The notes under the pieces were generated by a model that did no database searches, was not told the origin of the DNA, and was given only the letters and a program-made list of their open reading frames with translations. Below are positions 34,982 to 42,946 of a stretch of 64,000 bases of DNA, one piece after another. The DNA comes from Microbacterium esteraromaticum (GTDB taxonomy: Bacteria; Actinomycetota; Actinomycetes; Actinomycetales; Microbacteriaceae), in contig NZ_FUKO01000020.1 of the NCBI RefSeq assembly GCF_900163815.1, forward strand, positions 62,001 through 126,000, given 5' to 3'. The number at the start of each line of letters is the position of its first letter. Position 1 is the stretch's first letter. The translations under genes were made by a program, and so were the position numbers.

Positions 34982-35914
34982 CTACGCACTCAGCGAGAGA
35001 ACGATCTTTCCCCGCGCGCGTCGCGTCTGCACCTTCGCCAGCGCCCGATCAGCTTCGGCGAACGGGTAGACTTGCTCGATCTTGAGCGTGATCCTGTCGG
35101 TCATGATGTCGTCCATGAGCGCGTCCAGTTCAGAGCGCACGTCCGCACCGTAGGCGAGGCCGGTGACGTGCACGCCGCCTGCAGACTCGACCTGGTCTGC
35201 CGAGACCGTGACGACAGCACCGCCGCTCTTCACGACGCGCATGCTGCTCGCTGTCGTGTTCGGCTGAATCGCGATCGCACCGTCGACGCCGTCGGTGCTC
35301 CAGCGCAGCACGTCCTCGGACCAATCGGCCTCGTGATAATCGACAGCGAGGCGTGCGCCGAGTTCGATCAGGTAGTCATGATTCCTCGGCGACGCGGATG
35401 CTGCGACCGCCCACCCCCGCTGGTTCGCCAGTTGCACGGCGAACGTGCCCACCGCACCCGATGCGCCCGCGATGAAGAGACTGCCGTCGTCGGGGAGGTC
35501 GGTCAGCGCTCGCAGCGCACGCAGCGCGGTGTTCCCCGCCACCGGGACGGCCGCCGCCTGCTCGAACGTCATGGCGTCGGGCATCGGCAGGATCAGCGAA
35601 TCGACCGAGATGACGGCATATTCCGCCCAGACGCCACCCTTGGGCTGCATCATGCTCACGAATGCGATGCGATCAGAGACCTTGTGCGAATCGACTCCGG
35701 CGCCGATCGCCTCCACGATGCCCGCCGCCTCGATTCCGATCGGAAAGGGAAATGCCATACCGCCGGGCAGAAAGTAGGAGTCGTGGATCCCCACCCCTAC
35801 GGCCATGATCCGTACGAGGAGCTCACGCTCGCCGACCTGCGGCACCGCCACGCTCGCGAACTCCGGAGCGTGTGCTCCCGAACTCGCGAGCACGAAGGCA
35901 TTCATCCGTTGCAT
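34982..35914 (-). CDS. NAD(P)-dependent quinone oxidoreductase / zinc-less alcohol dehydrogenase
   Basis: 310 residues of the medium-chain reductase superfamily. GroES-like N-terminal domain with PFPIGIEAAGIVEAIG, NADPH-binding SLFIAGASGAVGTFAVQLA, C-terminal VQTRRARGKIVLSLS. Zinc-binding cysteines are absent, as in QOR/crotonase-like reductases. Probably a quinone or enone reductase. It lies 22 bases after the MFS exporter gene in the marR-MFS operon, which suggests detoxification of the same compounds. MQRMNAF at 35914 or the second ATG nine bases on could be the start. Confidence 0.85.
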   Translation of the reverse strand: MQRMNAFVLASSGAHAPEFASVAVPQVGERELLVRIMAVGVGIHDSYFLPGGMAFPFPIGIEAAGIVEAIGAGVDSHKVSDRIAFVSMMQPKGGVWAEYAVISVDSLILPMPDAMTFEQAAAVPVAGNTALRALRALTDLPDDGSLFIAGASGAVGTFAVQLANQRGWAVAASASPRNHDYLIELGARLAVDYHEADWSEDVLRWSTDGVDGAIAIQPNTTASSMRVVKSGGAVVTVSADQVESAGGVHVTGLAYGADVRSELDALMDDIMTDRITLKIEQVYPFAEADRALAKVQTRRARGKIVLSLSA

Positions 35915-35936
35915 GAGACTCTCGCTTTCGACCTCG

Positions 35937-37505
35937 TCAGTCCTTGGCTGCGCTGTCCGTCGCGGGCTGCGGCTGCATGCTCACCGTAGTGCGCAATGCC
36001 GTCTCCCGCGCGAACAGCACGGCGACGACGGCGATGACCGAGACCACCGCGGAGATGAGGAAGATGATTCCGAAGCCGTCGGCGTAGGCGTTGTGGATCA
36101 CTTCCTGGATCGGCGTCGGCAGCGCCGACAGATCCAGACTGCTACCGCCGTCGAACTCTGCGGACGATCCCCCCGGCCCGCCCAGCTTCGCCAGCCGCTC
36201 CTTGATCTCGGTGGCGACCTGGCTTGTCAGAATCGCACCGAGGGCCGCGACGCCGACCGCTCCGCCGAGCGAGCGGAAGAACGCGATCGTGGCGGATGCG
36301 GAACCGATGTCGGCGACATCGACAGTGTTCTGCACGGCGAGAACAATGTTCTGAATGAACGTGCCGACTCCAGCGCCGGTGAGCGCCATGGACACAGCCA
36401 CCCACACGTATCCCGTCGAGTGATCAACCATGCCCAGGCCCGCGAGACCTGCGATCATCAGGATGCCGCCCACGATCATGATCGGCTTCCATCGGCCGGT
36501 ACGGGTCACGATGATTCCGCCGACCGTCGATGACAGCGTCTGGAAGATGACCATCGGGAGGATCACCAGTCCGGCATCGGTCGCCGAGAATCCCTTTCCG
36601 AGTTGGAAGTACTGGGTGAGGAAGACCGCCGGGCCGAACATGGCAACACCGACCGCAAGGCTCGCCACGATCATCAGCGCGGCAGTGTTGTTGCGCAGCA
36701 GTCGGATCGGCACGATGGGCTCCGGCACACGGAGTTCCACGAACACGGCGAGTGCTGCGACCACGATGAAGCCCCCGACGAACGCTGCGGATTCCCAGGA
36801 GACCCAGTCGTACATGTCTCCGGCGAACGTCAGCCACAGCATCGGCAGCGCGGCAGTGAGGGCGATCAGGACAGCACCGACGTAATCGATCGAGATCTTG
36901 CGGGGCGGGTTGGCGGGGAGCCGCAGCTTGAGTTGGATGACGACCAGTGCGACCAGCGCAAGCGGGATGCAGATGAAGTAGGTCCAGCGCCACCCCAGCG
37001 TGTCGGTGATGACACCGCCCAGAAGCGGGCCGGATACGGTCGCGATCCCCATCACGCCGCCCATGTATCCGGCATAGCGGCCGCGTTCCCGCGGAGAGAT
37101 GATCGTTCCCATGATGGACTGCACCAGCGCCATCAGACCACCCATGGAGATGCCCTGGATGACTCGTGCGCCGAGCATCATCGGGATGGAGTTGGTGAAC
37201 CCGGCGATCAGCGAACCGATGATGAACAGCACGATGGTGAGCTGCACCATCAGCTTCTTGTCGAAGAGGTCAGAGAGCTTGCCCCAGATCGGAGTGCTCA
37301 CGGTCATCATGAGCAGGCTGGCCGTGATCACCCACGTGTACGCGCGCTGGCTGCCGTCCAGGTCGGCCATGATCGTCGGCAGCGCCGTCGAGACGATCGT
37401 GGTCGACAGCAGCGCGGTGAAGAGCGCCACCAGCAGGCCGGTCATCACCTGCATGACTTCCTTGCGTGGAAGTGCCTGCGGGTCTTTCGTGATGGTGTCA
37501 GTCAT
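35937..37505 (-). CDS. DHA2-family MFS drug exporter (EmrB/QacA type)
   Basis: 522 residues with 14 predicted membrane helices. SLLMMTVSTPIWGKLSDLFD is motif A, ARVIQGISMGGLMALVQ motif B, and GGVMGIATVSGPLLGGVITD the antiporter motif C. It should export hydrophobic drugs or toxins in exchange for protons. ATG 37505 overlaps the marR stop by four bases, so the regulator and pump are co-translated. Confidence 0.92.
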   Translation of the reverse strand: MTDTITKDPQALPRKEVMQVMTGLLVALFTALLSTTIVSTALPTIMADLDGSQRAYTWVITASLLMMTVSTPIWGKLSDLFDKKLMVQLTIVLFIIGSLIAGFTNSIPMMLGARVIQGISMGGLMALVQSIMGTIISPRERGRYAGYMGGVMGIATVSGPLLGGVITDTLGWRWTYFICIPLALVALVVIQLKLRLPANPPRKISIDYVGAVLIALTAALPMLWLTFAGDMYDWVSWESAAFVGGFIVVAALAVFVELRVPEPIVPIRLLRNNTAALMIVASLAVGVAMFGPAVFLTQYFQLGKGFSATDAGLVILPMVIFQTLSSTVGGIIVTRTGRWKPIMIVGGILMIAGLAGLGMVDHSTGYVWVAVSMALTGAGVGTFIQNIVLAVQNTVDVADIGSASATIAFFRSLGGAVGVAALGAILTSQVATEIKERLAKLGGPGGSSAEFDGGSSLDLSALPTPIQEVIHNAYADGFGIIFLISAVVSVIAVVAVLFARETALRTTVSMQPQPATDSAAKD

Positions 37506-37948
37506 GCGCTGTGATTATCCCTCTCGTCGGATACGAGTACTTCGGTGAGCTGATCGAGGTTGGTATTGAGCCGCTGCAGAATGCGCAGTGCATCTTCCTT
37601 CTCCGCGGGAGTCCAGTCCTGCAGACCCGTCGCGAATCGCTCGGAGACGTATTGATAGCGCTGGGCGAGGTCTGCTCTCCCCTTCTCGGTGAGAGATATC
37701 ACCGACGCTCGCCCGTCGGCCTGGTCGCTTCGACGCCGCACCAGTCCATCGTGCTCCAGCGTCTCCACGGCCCGCGAGACCACGGAAGTCGACATCACGA
37801 GCTGCTTCGCGATGTCGCTCACACGGGCATCGTCGCGGGTGAGACAGTGCAGAACGCCGACCTGCGTACCCGCGATCGCGTGACGACCCTGGTGCTGACC
37901 GGCGACGCGGAAGGCGCGCAGGGTATGCACCACTTCGAGCAGGATCAT
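37502..37948 (-). CDS. MarR-family repressor of the exporter operon
   Basis: 148 residues from ATG 37948. Winged helix: VSDIAKQLVMSTSVVSRAVE as recognition region, RRSDQADGRASVISLTEKG as wing. The open frame continues to 38050, but the operator and -10 lie inside that extension, so the start must be downstream of about 37990. GTG 37969 is the alternative. It probably represses itself, the pump and the quinone reductase until an inducer binds. The operator is described at 38002-38022. Confidence 0.88.
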   Translation of the reverse strand: MILLEVVHTLRAFRVAGQHQGRHAIAGTQVGVLHCLTRDDARVSDIAKQLVMSTSVVSRAVETLEHDGLVRRRSDQADGRASVISLTEKGRADLAQRYQYVSERFATGLQDWTPAEKEDALRILQRLNTNLDQLTEVLVSDERDNHSA

Positions 37949-37996
37949 GCCCGCGTCTTTGGGCCCCACGGAGGCTTCGGCGAGTGTGCCGTCGTC

Positions 37997-38002
37997 GTTA
38001 TA
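37997..38002 (-). promoter_or_regulatory. -10 hexamer TATAAC of the marR-exporter operon
   Basis: Minus-strand TATAAC directly abutting the operator arm. Transcription would start near 37990, giving a short leader before the marR start. Confidence 0.5.
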
Positions 38003-38022
38003 GTTGCTTGCCACAAGCAACT
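38002..38022. promoter_or_regulatory. MarR operator: 9-3-9 perfect inverted repeat with an extra half site
   Basis: Arms AGTTGCTTG (38002-38010) and CAAGCAACT (38014-38022) around CCA; an additional TTGCTT half site follows at 38022-38027. It touches the -10 box, so binding would block RNA polymerase. Confidence 0.8.
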
Positions 38023-38050
38023 TGCTTATCGGAGTCCGACAGAAAGTCAA

Positions 38051-38084
38051 CCGGTCGACGTGAGCAGCCGGTCGGCGTCAGCAG
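38051..38084. repeat. Imperfect 17-base tandem repeat between marR and the ABC-F gene
   Basis: CCGGTCGACGTGAGCAG (38051-38067) and CCGGTCGGCGTCAGCAG (38068-38084), two differences. Confidence 0.75.
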
Positions 38085-38100
38085 ACGGTTCGAGGAAAGC

Positions 38101-39930
38101 TCAGCCCAGTTCTTCGCTCAGTTCGAACCAGCGCAGCTCGAGCCCTTCGACCTCATCCTGCTGCGCCTGAATCTTCTGCATCCGCTCCCCCAGGCCGGCG
38201 TAGTCGGCCTGATCGTGATCAGCGAGCGCGCGTTTTGCGCTGTCGATCTTCTGATTCAGCTTCTGCATCTTGCGCTCCAGCGCGGCGAGCTCCTTCTCGA
38301 CCGCGCGACGCGCGGCACCGTCCAGCCCGGGCGTCGCGTCCGGCGCCGCAGCGGCGCTCGTCGTGCCGGCATGCGCGGCCGACTGCCCCCCTGCCTGCTC
38401 CAACGCTCGCAGTCGCAGGTACTCGTCGATACCGCCCGGGAGATGCCGAAGCCTGCCGCCCATCACCGCGTACTGCTGGTCGGTGACGCGCTCGACGAAG
38501 TAGCGATCGTGGCTCACGATGAGGAGCGTGCCCGGCCAGGAGTCCAGCAGATCTTCGATGGCCGCGAGCATATCCGTGTCCATGTCGTTGGTCGGCTCAT
38601 CGAGGATCAGCACGTTCGGCTGATCCAGCAGCACGAGCAGCAGTTGCAGCCGACGCTGCTGACCACCCGAGAGCTCTTTGACCCGTGTCGACAGCTGCAC
38701 CGAGGTGAACCCCAGCTGCTCGAGCAGCTGCCCGGGTGTGAGCTCCTGCGCCTTCGAGCCGGCGCCGAATGTGTAGGACGTGCGCAAACCGTTGATCACT
38801 GTGCGCACCGGGTCGTTCCAGTGCTGCTCCAGCTCATCGATTCGCTGAGTAAGCGTGCGCACCTGCACTGTCTTGCCGCGCTTGACTCGACCGCTGGTCG
38901 GCTCGACCGTGCCGGCGACGAGGCCGAGAAGCGTCGACTTGCCCGCTCCGTTGACGCCGAGGATGCCGGTGCGCTCACCCGGGGCGATCCGCCATTCGAT
39001 GTCACGAAGCACGGCGCGCTCCGCGGTGGCTTCGGTGGCCGGGTAGGTGACACCGGCATCGAGCAGATCGACGACGTCCTTGCCCAGGCGGGAGACGGCG
39101 AGAGACTGCAGCGAGACCGTGTCGCGGATCGGCGGCACATCTTCGATCAGCGCGTTCGCCGCATCGATGCGGAACTTCGGCTTCGCTGTGCGAGCAGGGG
39201 CTCCGCGGCGCAGCCAGGCGAGCTCCTTGCGCGCCAGGTTCTGCCGCTTGGCTTCGGAGGCGGCCGCCATCCGGTCGCGCTCCACTCGCTGGAGGATGTA
39301 TGCGGCGTACCCGCCTTCGAACGGCTCTACGGTGCGGTCGTGCACCTCCCAGGTGGCCGTGCAGATCTCATCGAGGAACCAGCGGTCGTGTGTGACGACG
39401 AGCAGCGCACCGGAGTTCTTGGCCCAGCGGGTCTTCAGGTGCCCGGCGAGCCAGGTGATCGCCTCGACATCCAGGTGGTTCGTCGGCTCGTCGAGCGCGA
39501 TGATATCCCAGTCGCCGGTGAGCAGCTTCGCCAGCGCCACCCGCCGGCGCTGACCGCCGCTGAGGGATGACACAGAGGCTTCCCACTCCAGATCGGATAC
39601 GAGCCCGGCGATGACATCTCGCACTTTCGCGTCGCCCGCCCACACGTACTCGGGGGTATCACCGACGACGGCGCTGGCCACAGTCAGAGAGTCATCGAGC
39701 GTATCGGCTTGGTCGAGGACGCCGATCGTCGTGCCCGAGCGCTTCGTGACGCGGCCGCCATCGGCTTCGCGAAGACCGGCGAGCATGCCCAGCAGACTGG
39801 ATTTGCCGTCGCCGTTGCGGCCGACGATACCGATGCGATCGCCCTCCTCGACGCCGATCGTGACCGAGTTGAAGACGACCTTGGTGGGGTATTCGAGATG
39901 GAGGCCTTCGGCCCCGAGAAGATGTGCCAT
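38101..39930 (-). CDS. ABC-F family ATPase (Uup-like)
   Basis: 609 residues, two ABC cassettes and no membrane segments. Walker A motifs GRNGDGKSS (N-terminal) and GVNGAGKST (second); signatures SLSGGQRRRVAL and ELSGGQQRRLQLL. They are joined by a charged interdomain linker of about 80 residues (RDRMAAASEAKRQNLARKEL). The C-terminal 90 residues are a predicted coiled coil (VEKELAALERKMQKLNQKID), as in Uup. It probably acts on ribosomes or branched DNA. ATG 39930; TAGCCT lies nine bases upstream. Confidence 0.92.
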   Translation of the reverse strand: MAHLLGAEGLHLEYPTKVVFNSVTIGVEEGDRIGIVGRNGDGKSSLLGMLAGLREADGGRVTKRSGTTIGVLDQADTLDDSLTVASAVVGDTPEYVWAGDAKVRDVIAGLVSDLEWEASVSSLSGGQRRRVALAKLLTGDWDIIALDEPTNHLDVEAITWLAGHLKTRWAKNSGALLVVTHDRWFLDEICTATWEVHDRTVEPFEGGYAAYILQRVERDRMAAASEAKRQNLARKELAWLRRGAPARTAKPKFRIDAANALIEDVPPIRDTVSLQSLAVSRLGKDVVDLLDAGVTYPATEATAERAVLRDIEWRIAPGERTGILGVNGAGKSTLLGLVAGTVEPTSGRVKRGKTVQVRTLTQRIDELEQHWNDPVRTVINGLRTSYTFGAGSKAQELTPGQLLEQLGFTSVQLSTRVKELSGGQQRRLQLLLVLLDQPNVLILDEPTNDMDTDMLAAIEDLLDSWPGTLLIVSHDRYFVERVTDQQYAVMGGRLRHLPGGIDEYLRLRALEQAGGQSAAHAGTTSAAAAPDATPGLDGAARRAVEKELAALERKMQKLNQKIDSAKRALADHDQADYAGLGERMQKIQAQQDEVEGLELRWFELSEELG

Positions 39931-40073
39931 GTCCTACCCAGGCTAGCCGTATCGTGAGCTGGCAGTAGACTGGCTGTGACCAGCGGGTTTTCTGCATTTC
40001 CGCGGCAGATGCACGCTCGAGTGAGGGACTCCACTCGTCCACCAGCACCGGGCGTATGGCGACAGGACAGGCC

Positions 40074-41294
40074 ATGAGCCCCTCATCAAGAGCCTCTTTG
40101 ACTCTCACGGCCGGGATCATCCTGTGCGCCGGGATTCTCGGGGCGACGTTCACCACGACTGAAACCGAATGGTGGCGGCTGTACTTCAGCCAGCTCGGCA
40201 CGACCGACGATCTGGCCAGCGCTCTGTTCAATGGCGGTCTGATCGTCGCCGGGGGAGTGATCGTTGCATCCGCCGTCACCATGCGGATCCGGCTGCTCAG
40301 TTTGTCAACGCTCCCCGAGGCGTCGCTCCGGGGCGCCGCTCACGTGACGCCCTTCTTCGTCACAACCCTTGGGATCAGCCTGGCGGCGATCGGCGTGTTC
40401 CCGCTCTCGGTAGACAAGACCGCACACGACAACGCCTCGATGACGATGCTCGGCTCGTTCGCCTGTCTGCTGGTCACGCACCGCGTGTTTCTGCGCTCGC
40501 TTTCGCGCATGCTCAGCATCCTCGCTGTGGTGTCGTGCATCGTGATGCTTGCGAGCATCGGCGCGATGACGCTGGGGCTGATCAACCTGACACTGTTCGA
40601 AGCGATCGGATTCACCGTCATCCTGACGTGGGTGCACCTCTTGGAGACACAGCTGAAAACGCTCTGCTCCGCGCCGATTCGCAAACACTCAGCAAAGTCT
40701 CAGCGATTTCTCGTGTCCCCCATATGGGGGACACGCCCGCGGGGCACTAGTGTCGATTCAGTAGCTGGGGCTACGAAGCTGAGCATCTGGGGTGCTCAGT
40801 CAAATTCCGTAGGTCAGAGCAGTCATTTTTCTCGTGGTTGCTTGCCCCTCTTGAGCACCGGTTGGGGAACCGGAAGGCTCGAGGGGGGCTGTCTGGCCGG
40901 GTGGGCGCCCCCGCGCGTGACGAACCTTCACAGCATGAGTTGCGCTCCGTGCACCGGCCCGTGCACATGCAGCGCCTCACGCCCCGTTGCGCGCAGCTCC
41001 TGCTGCAGCGCACGCGCGGCCTCCGGGTCGGCGCATAGAAATGCGATGGTCGGACCTGAGCCCGACACGATTCCGCTCAGAGCGCCGAGACGCACCCCGT
41101 CAGCGAGAGCCAGCTCGAGGTCGGGACGATCGAGCACAGCAGCGCGTTCGAGGTCGTTGTGCATGACGGGGGCGAGCTCGTGCGCGTCGCCTGCACGCAG
41201 CGCTTGCAGCACGCCGACGGGCACATCAAGTGAGAGCGGCGGATCCTCCGCCACAGCATCTCCGAAACCCCGCAGGCGATCCAGGCTCCGATAG
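40074..41294 (+). CDS. DUF998-like membrane protein with an anomalous read-through C-terminus
   Basis: Residues about 1-205 look real: seven or so membrane helices with WWRLYFSQLGTTDDLASALF, a DUF998 hallmark. AGGA lies eight bases before ATG 40074. The frame then runs with no stop for about 200 more residues through the palindrome, the candidate RNA and about 370 bases antisense to ispE. That part is Ser/Arg/Cys-rich shadow sequence with no fold. The natural end is probably near 40690. Either the stop was lost, or a frameshift occurred (a neighbouring frame stops at 40750), or the tail is really translated. Confidence 0.5.
   Translation: MSPSSRASLTLTAGIILCAGILGATFTTTETEWWRLYFSQLGTTDDLASALFNGGLIVAGGVIVASAVTMRIRLLSLSTLPEASLRGAAHVTPFFVTTLGISLAAIGVFPLSVDKTAHDNASMTMLGSFACLLVTHRVFLRSLSRMLSILAVVSCIVMLASIGAMTLGLINLTLFEAIGFTVILTWVHLLETQLKTLCSAPIRKHSAKSQRFLVSPIWGTRPRGTSVDSVAGATKLSIWGAQSNSVGQSSHFSRGCLPLLSTGWGTGRLEGGCLAGWAPPRVTNLHSMSCAPCTGPCTCSASRPVARSSCCSARAASGSAHRNAMVGPEPDTIPLRAPRRTPSARASSRSGRSSTAARSRSLCMTGASSCASPARSACSTPTGTSSESGGSSATASPKPRRRSRLR
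40713..40734. promoter_or_regulatory. Perfect 22-base palindrome, candidate LuxR/NarL-type operator
   Basis: Core CCCCCATATGGGGG flanked symmetrically by GTGT and ACAC. It overlaps the position expected for the -35 of the TAGTGT box at 40748-40753. Confidence 0.55.
40748..40753 (+). promoter_or_regulatory. Candidate -10 TAGTGT before the hairpin-rich RNA
   Basis: A TANNNT hexamer seven bases before the first hairpin at 40761. No conventional -35 lies upstream; the palindrome occupies that place. Confidence 0.35.
40760..40890 (+). ncRNA. Candidate structured RNA with GGG/GGGG-loop hairpins
   Basis: Three stem-loops in about 130 bases. H1: GTAGC/GCTAC (40761-40765, 40770-40774), loop TGGG. 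H2: CTGAGCA/TGCTCAG (40779-40785, 40793-40799), loop TCTGGGG. H3: 40844-40889, outer GCCCC/GGGGC, middle TTGAGC/GCTCGA, inner CCGGTT/AACCGG with loop GGGG. The linker holds a short T-run. H3 could be the terminator. On the other strand the loops are C-rich, which recalls the actinobacterial 6C RNA, but runs are only three or four C. No CDS with coding character explains the region. Confidence 0.4.
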
Positions 41295-41860
41295 ATCTCC
41301 GGCGTTGACAGCCCCTGATCGCTGGTGACCAGCACCCAATCGAACCGCCCGCGAGCGAGTGCCGGTGTGAGCTCGTCACCCCGTCCTGCGCCGATGGCGG
41401 TGCCGCCATGCAGTGTGAACGGCACGTCGGCCCCCAGCCTGGCTGCCAGCTCGTGCAGCCCTCGAGAGCCGACGTCTGTGCCCCAGAGCGCATCGCAGGC
41501 GACGAGAGCCGCCGCAGCATCCGCCGAGCCGCCACCCATGCCACCCGCCACCGGAACGCCCTTGCGGATCACCAGGTGCACGCCCGCGTCGACGCCCGTC
41601 GCCTGCGCGAGCATCTTGGCAGCGCGCATGGCGAGGTTGCGGTCGTCGGTCGGCACGTCAGACACGTCGACGTCGCCGGTGACTTCCAGCGAGAAATCGT
41701 CTGAGGGATAGGCGTAGACGTCCTCGAACAGCGACACGGCCTGGAAGACGGTCGCCAGCGAATGATATCCGTCGTCGTGCGGGTGACCGACGCCCAGGTA
41801 GACGTTGATCTTGCCCGGGGCACGCACGTGCACGGCATCCGATCGGTACGCCATGCTCAT
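40928..41860 (-). CDS. ispE: 4-diphosphocytidyl-2-C-methyl-D-erythritol kinase
   Basis: 310 residues, GHMP kinase fold. VRAPGKINVYLGVG at the N-terminus, ATP loop PVAGGMGGGSADAAAAL and SGIVSGSGPTIAFL in the third motif. It phosphorylates CDP-methylerythritol in the non-mevalonate isoprenoid pathway. ATG 41860 (second ATG 41854 possible) is seven bases after the aldo/keto reductase stop. The long H3 hairpin 40 bases downstream may terminate it. Confidence 0.93.
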   Translation of the reverse strand: MSMAYRSDAVHVRAPGKINVYLGVGHPHDDGYHSLATVFQAVSLFEDVYAYPSDDFSLEVTGDVDVSDVPTDDRNLAMRAAKMLAQATGVDAGVHLVIRKGVPVAGGMGGGSADAAAALVACDALWGTDVGSRGLHELAARLGADVPFTLHGGTAIGAGRGDELTPALARGRFDWVLVTSDQGLSTPEIYRSLDRLRGFGDAVAEDPPLSLDVPVGVLQALRAGDAHELAPVMHNDLERAAVLDRPDLELALADGVRLGALSGIVSGSGPTIAFLCADPEAARALQQELRATGREALHVHGPVHGAQLML

Positions 41861-41867
41861 GCGCCGC

Positions 41868-42932
41868 TCACAGATCCGACGAGACGGCCCACAGGTTCAC
41901 ATCGATGCCGTGCGAGAGCGCATCGATCGCCGTGAGCTCCTCTTCTGTGAACTCCGGTCCGTTCACTGCCGCGATGTTCTCATCGAGCTGCTCAGGACGA
42001 GAGGCGCCGATCAGCGCCGACGCGACCACCGGGTCACGCAGAGTCCACTGCAGCGCCAGCTGGGCGAGCGACTGTCCGCGCTCCGCCGCGATGTCGTTGA
42101 GACCGCGCAGCGTCTCCAGCCCTTCTTCCGATACCGGCCGATCAGGCAGCGACCCACGCTTCTGGGCGCGCTGCGCGGTGCCGTCGCCGAGGTACTTGTC
42201 GGTCAGCAGCCCCTGCGCGAGCGGCGTGAAGGCGATGGCTCCCATGCCGTCGCTGCGCAGCACGTCGGTGAGCCCGTCCTCGACCCAGCGGTTGAGGATC
42301 GAGTACGACGGCTGGTGGATCACCAGCGGTGTTCCGAGGTCCCGCGCGACCGCGAGCGCCGCCTCGGTGCGCTCGGCACTGTACGACGAGATTCCGACGT
42401 AGAGTGCCTTGCCCTGGCGGACGAGAGTGTCCAGCGCCCCGATGGTCTCCTCGATGGGGGTGACCGCATCGACGCGGTGCGAGTAGAAGAGGTCGACGTA
42501 GTCGAGCCCCATGCGGGTGAGCGACTGCTCGGCACTGGCCAAGATGTACTTGCGGCTGCCGAGGTCTCCGTACGGGCCGGGCCACATGTCCCAGCCGGCC
42601 TTCGATGAGATGATCAGCTCGTCGCGGTAGGGCGCGAAGTCCTCGGCGAAGATGCGCCCGAAGTTCTTCTCGGCCGAGCCATACGGCGGGCCGTAGTTGT
42701 TCGCCAGGTCGAAGTGGGTGATGCCGTTGTCGAAAGCGTGCCGCAGCAGCTCGCGCTGGTTATCGAGGGGAATGTTGTCGCCGAAGTTCCACCACAGCCC
42801 CAGCGAGATCGGCGGCAGATAAAGCCCGGATGTCCCCACCTGTCGGTAGGCGAACCGCTGGTAGCGGTCGGCGGCTGCCGCATAGGGGCGGTGGATCTCG
42901 GGAACGTCGGGGTTGAAGCGCGCATCAGTCAC
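41868..42932 (-). CDS. Aldo/keto reductase, L-glyceraldehyde-3-phosphate reductase type
   Basis: 354 residues. The SLGLWWNFGDN start, HFDLANNYGPPYGSAEKNFG (Asp/Tyr of the catalytic tetrad), SSKAGWDMWPGPYG (Lys) and YSHRVD (His) match the YghZ/MgrA (AKR14) group. It reduces aldehydes such as L-GAP or methylglyoxal with NADPH. GTG 42932 follows a TAGCCT box by six bases, so it is probably transcribed from its own leaderless promoter and carries ispE with it. Confidence 0.9.
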   Translation of the reverse strand: MTDARFNPDVPEIHRPYAAAADRYQRFAYRQVGTSGLYLPPISLGLWWNFGDNIPLDNQRELLRHAFDNGITHFDLANNYGPPYGSAEKNFGRIFAEDFAPYRDELIISSKAGWDMWPGPYGDLGSRKYILASAEQSLTRMGLDYVDLFYSHRVDAVTPIEETIGALDTLVRQGKALYVGISSYSAERTEAALAVARDLGTPLVIHQPSYSILNRWVEDGLTDVLRSDGMGAIAFTPLAQGLLTDKYLGDGTAQRAQKRGSLPDRPVSEEGLETLRGLNDIAAERGQSLAQLALQWTLRDPVVASALIGASRPEQLDENIAAVNGPEFTEEELTAIDALSHGIDVNLWAVSSDL

Positions 42933-42938
42933 GATGCC

Positions 42939-42944
42939 AGGCTA
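42939..42944 (-). promoter_or_regulatory. -10 hexamer TAGCCT, leaderless promoter of the aldo/keto reductase
   Basis: TAGCCT, six bases, GTG 42932; placed right after the rsmA stop. Confidence 0.5.
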
Positions 42945-42946
42945 GC

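Noticed and set aside
40169..40750. Alternative frame inside the DUF998-like gene as a separate protein
   Set aside because: Arg/His-rich, no hydrophobic segments; kept only as evidence that a frameshift could restore a stop at 40750.
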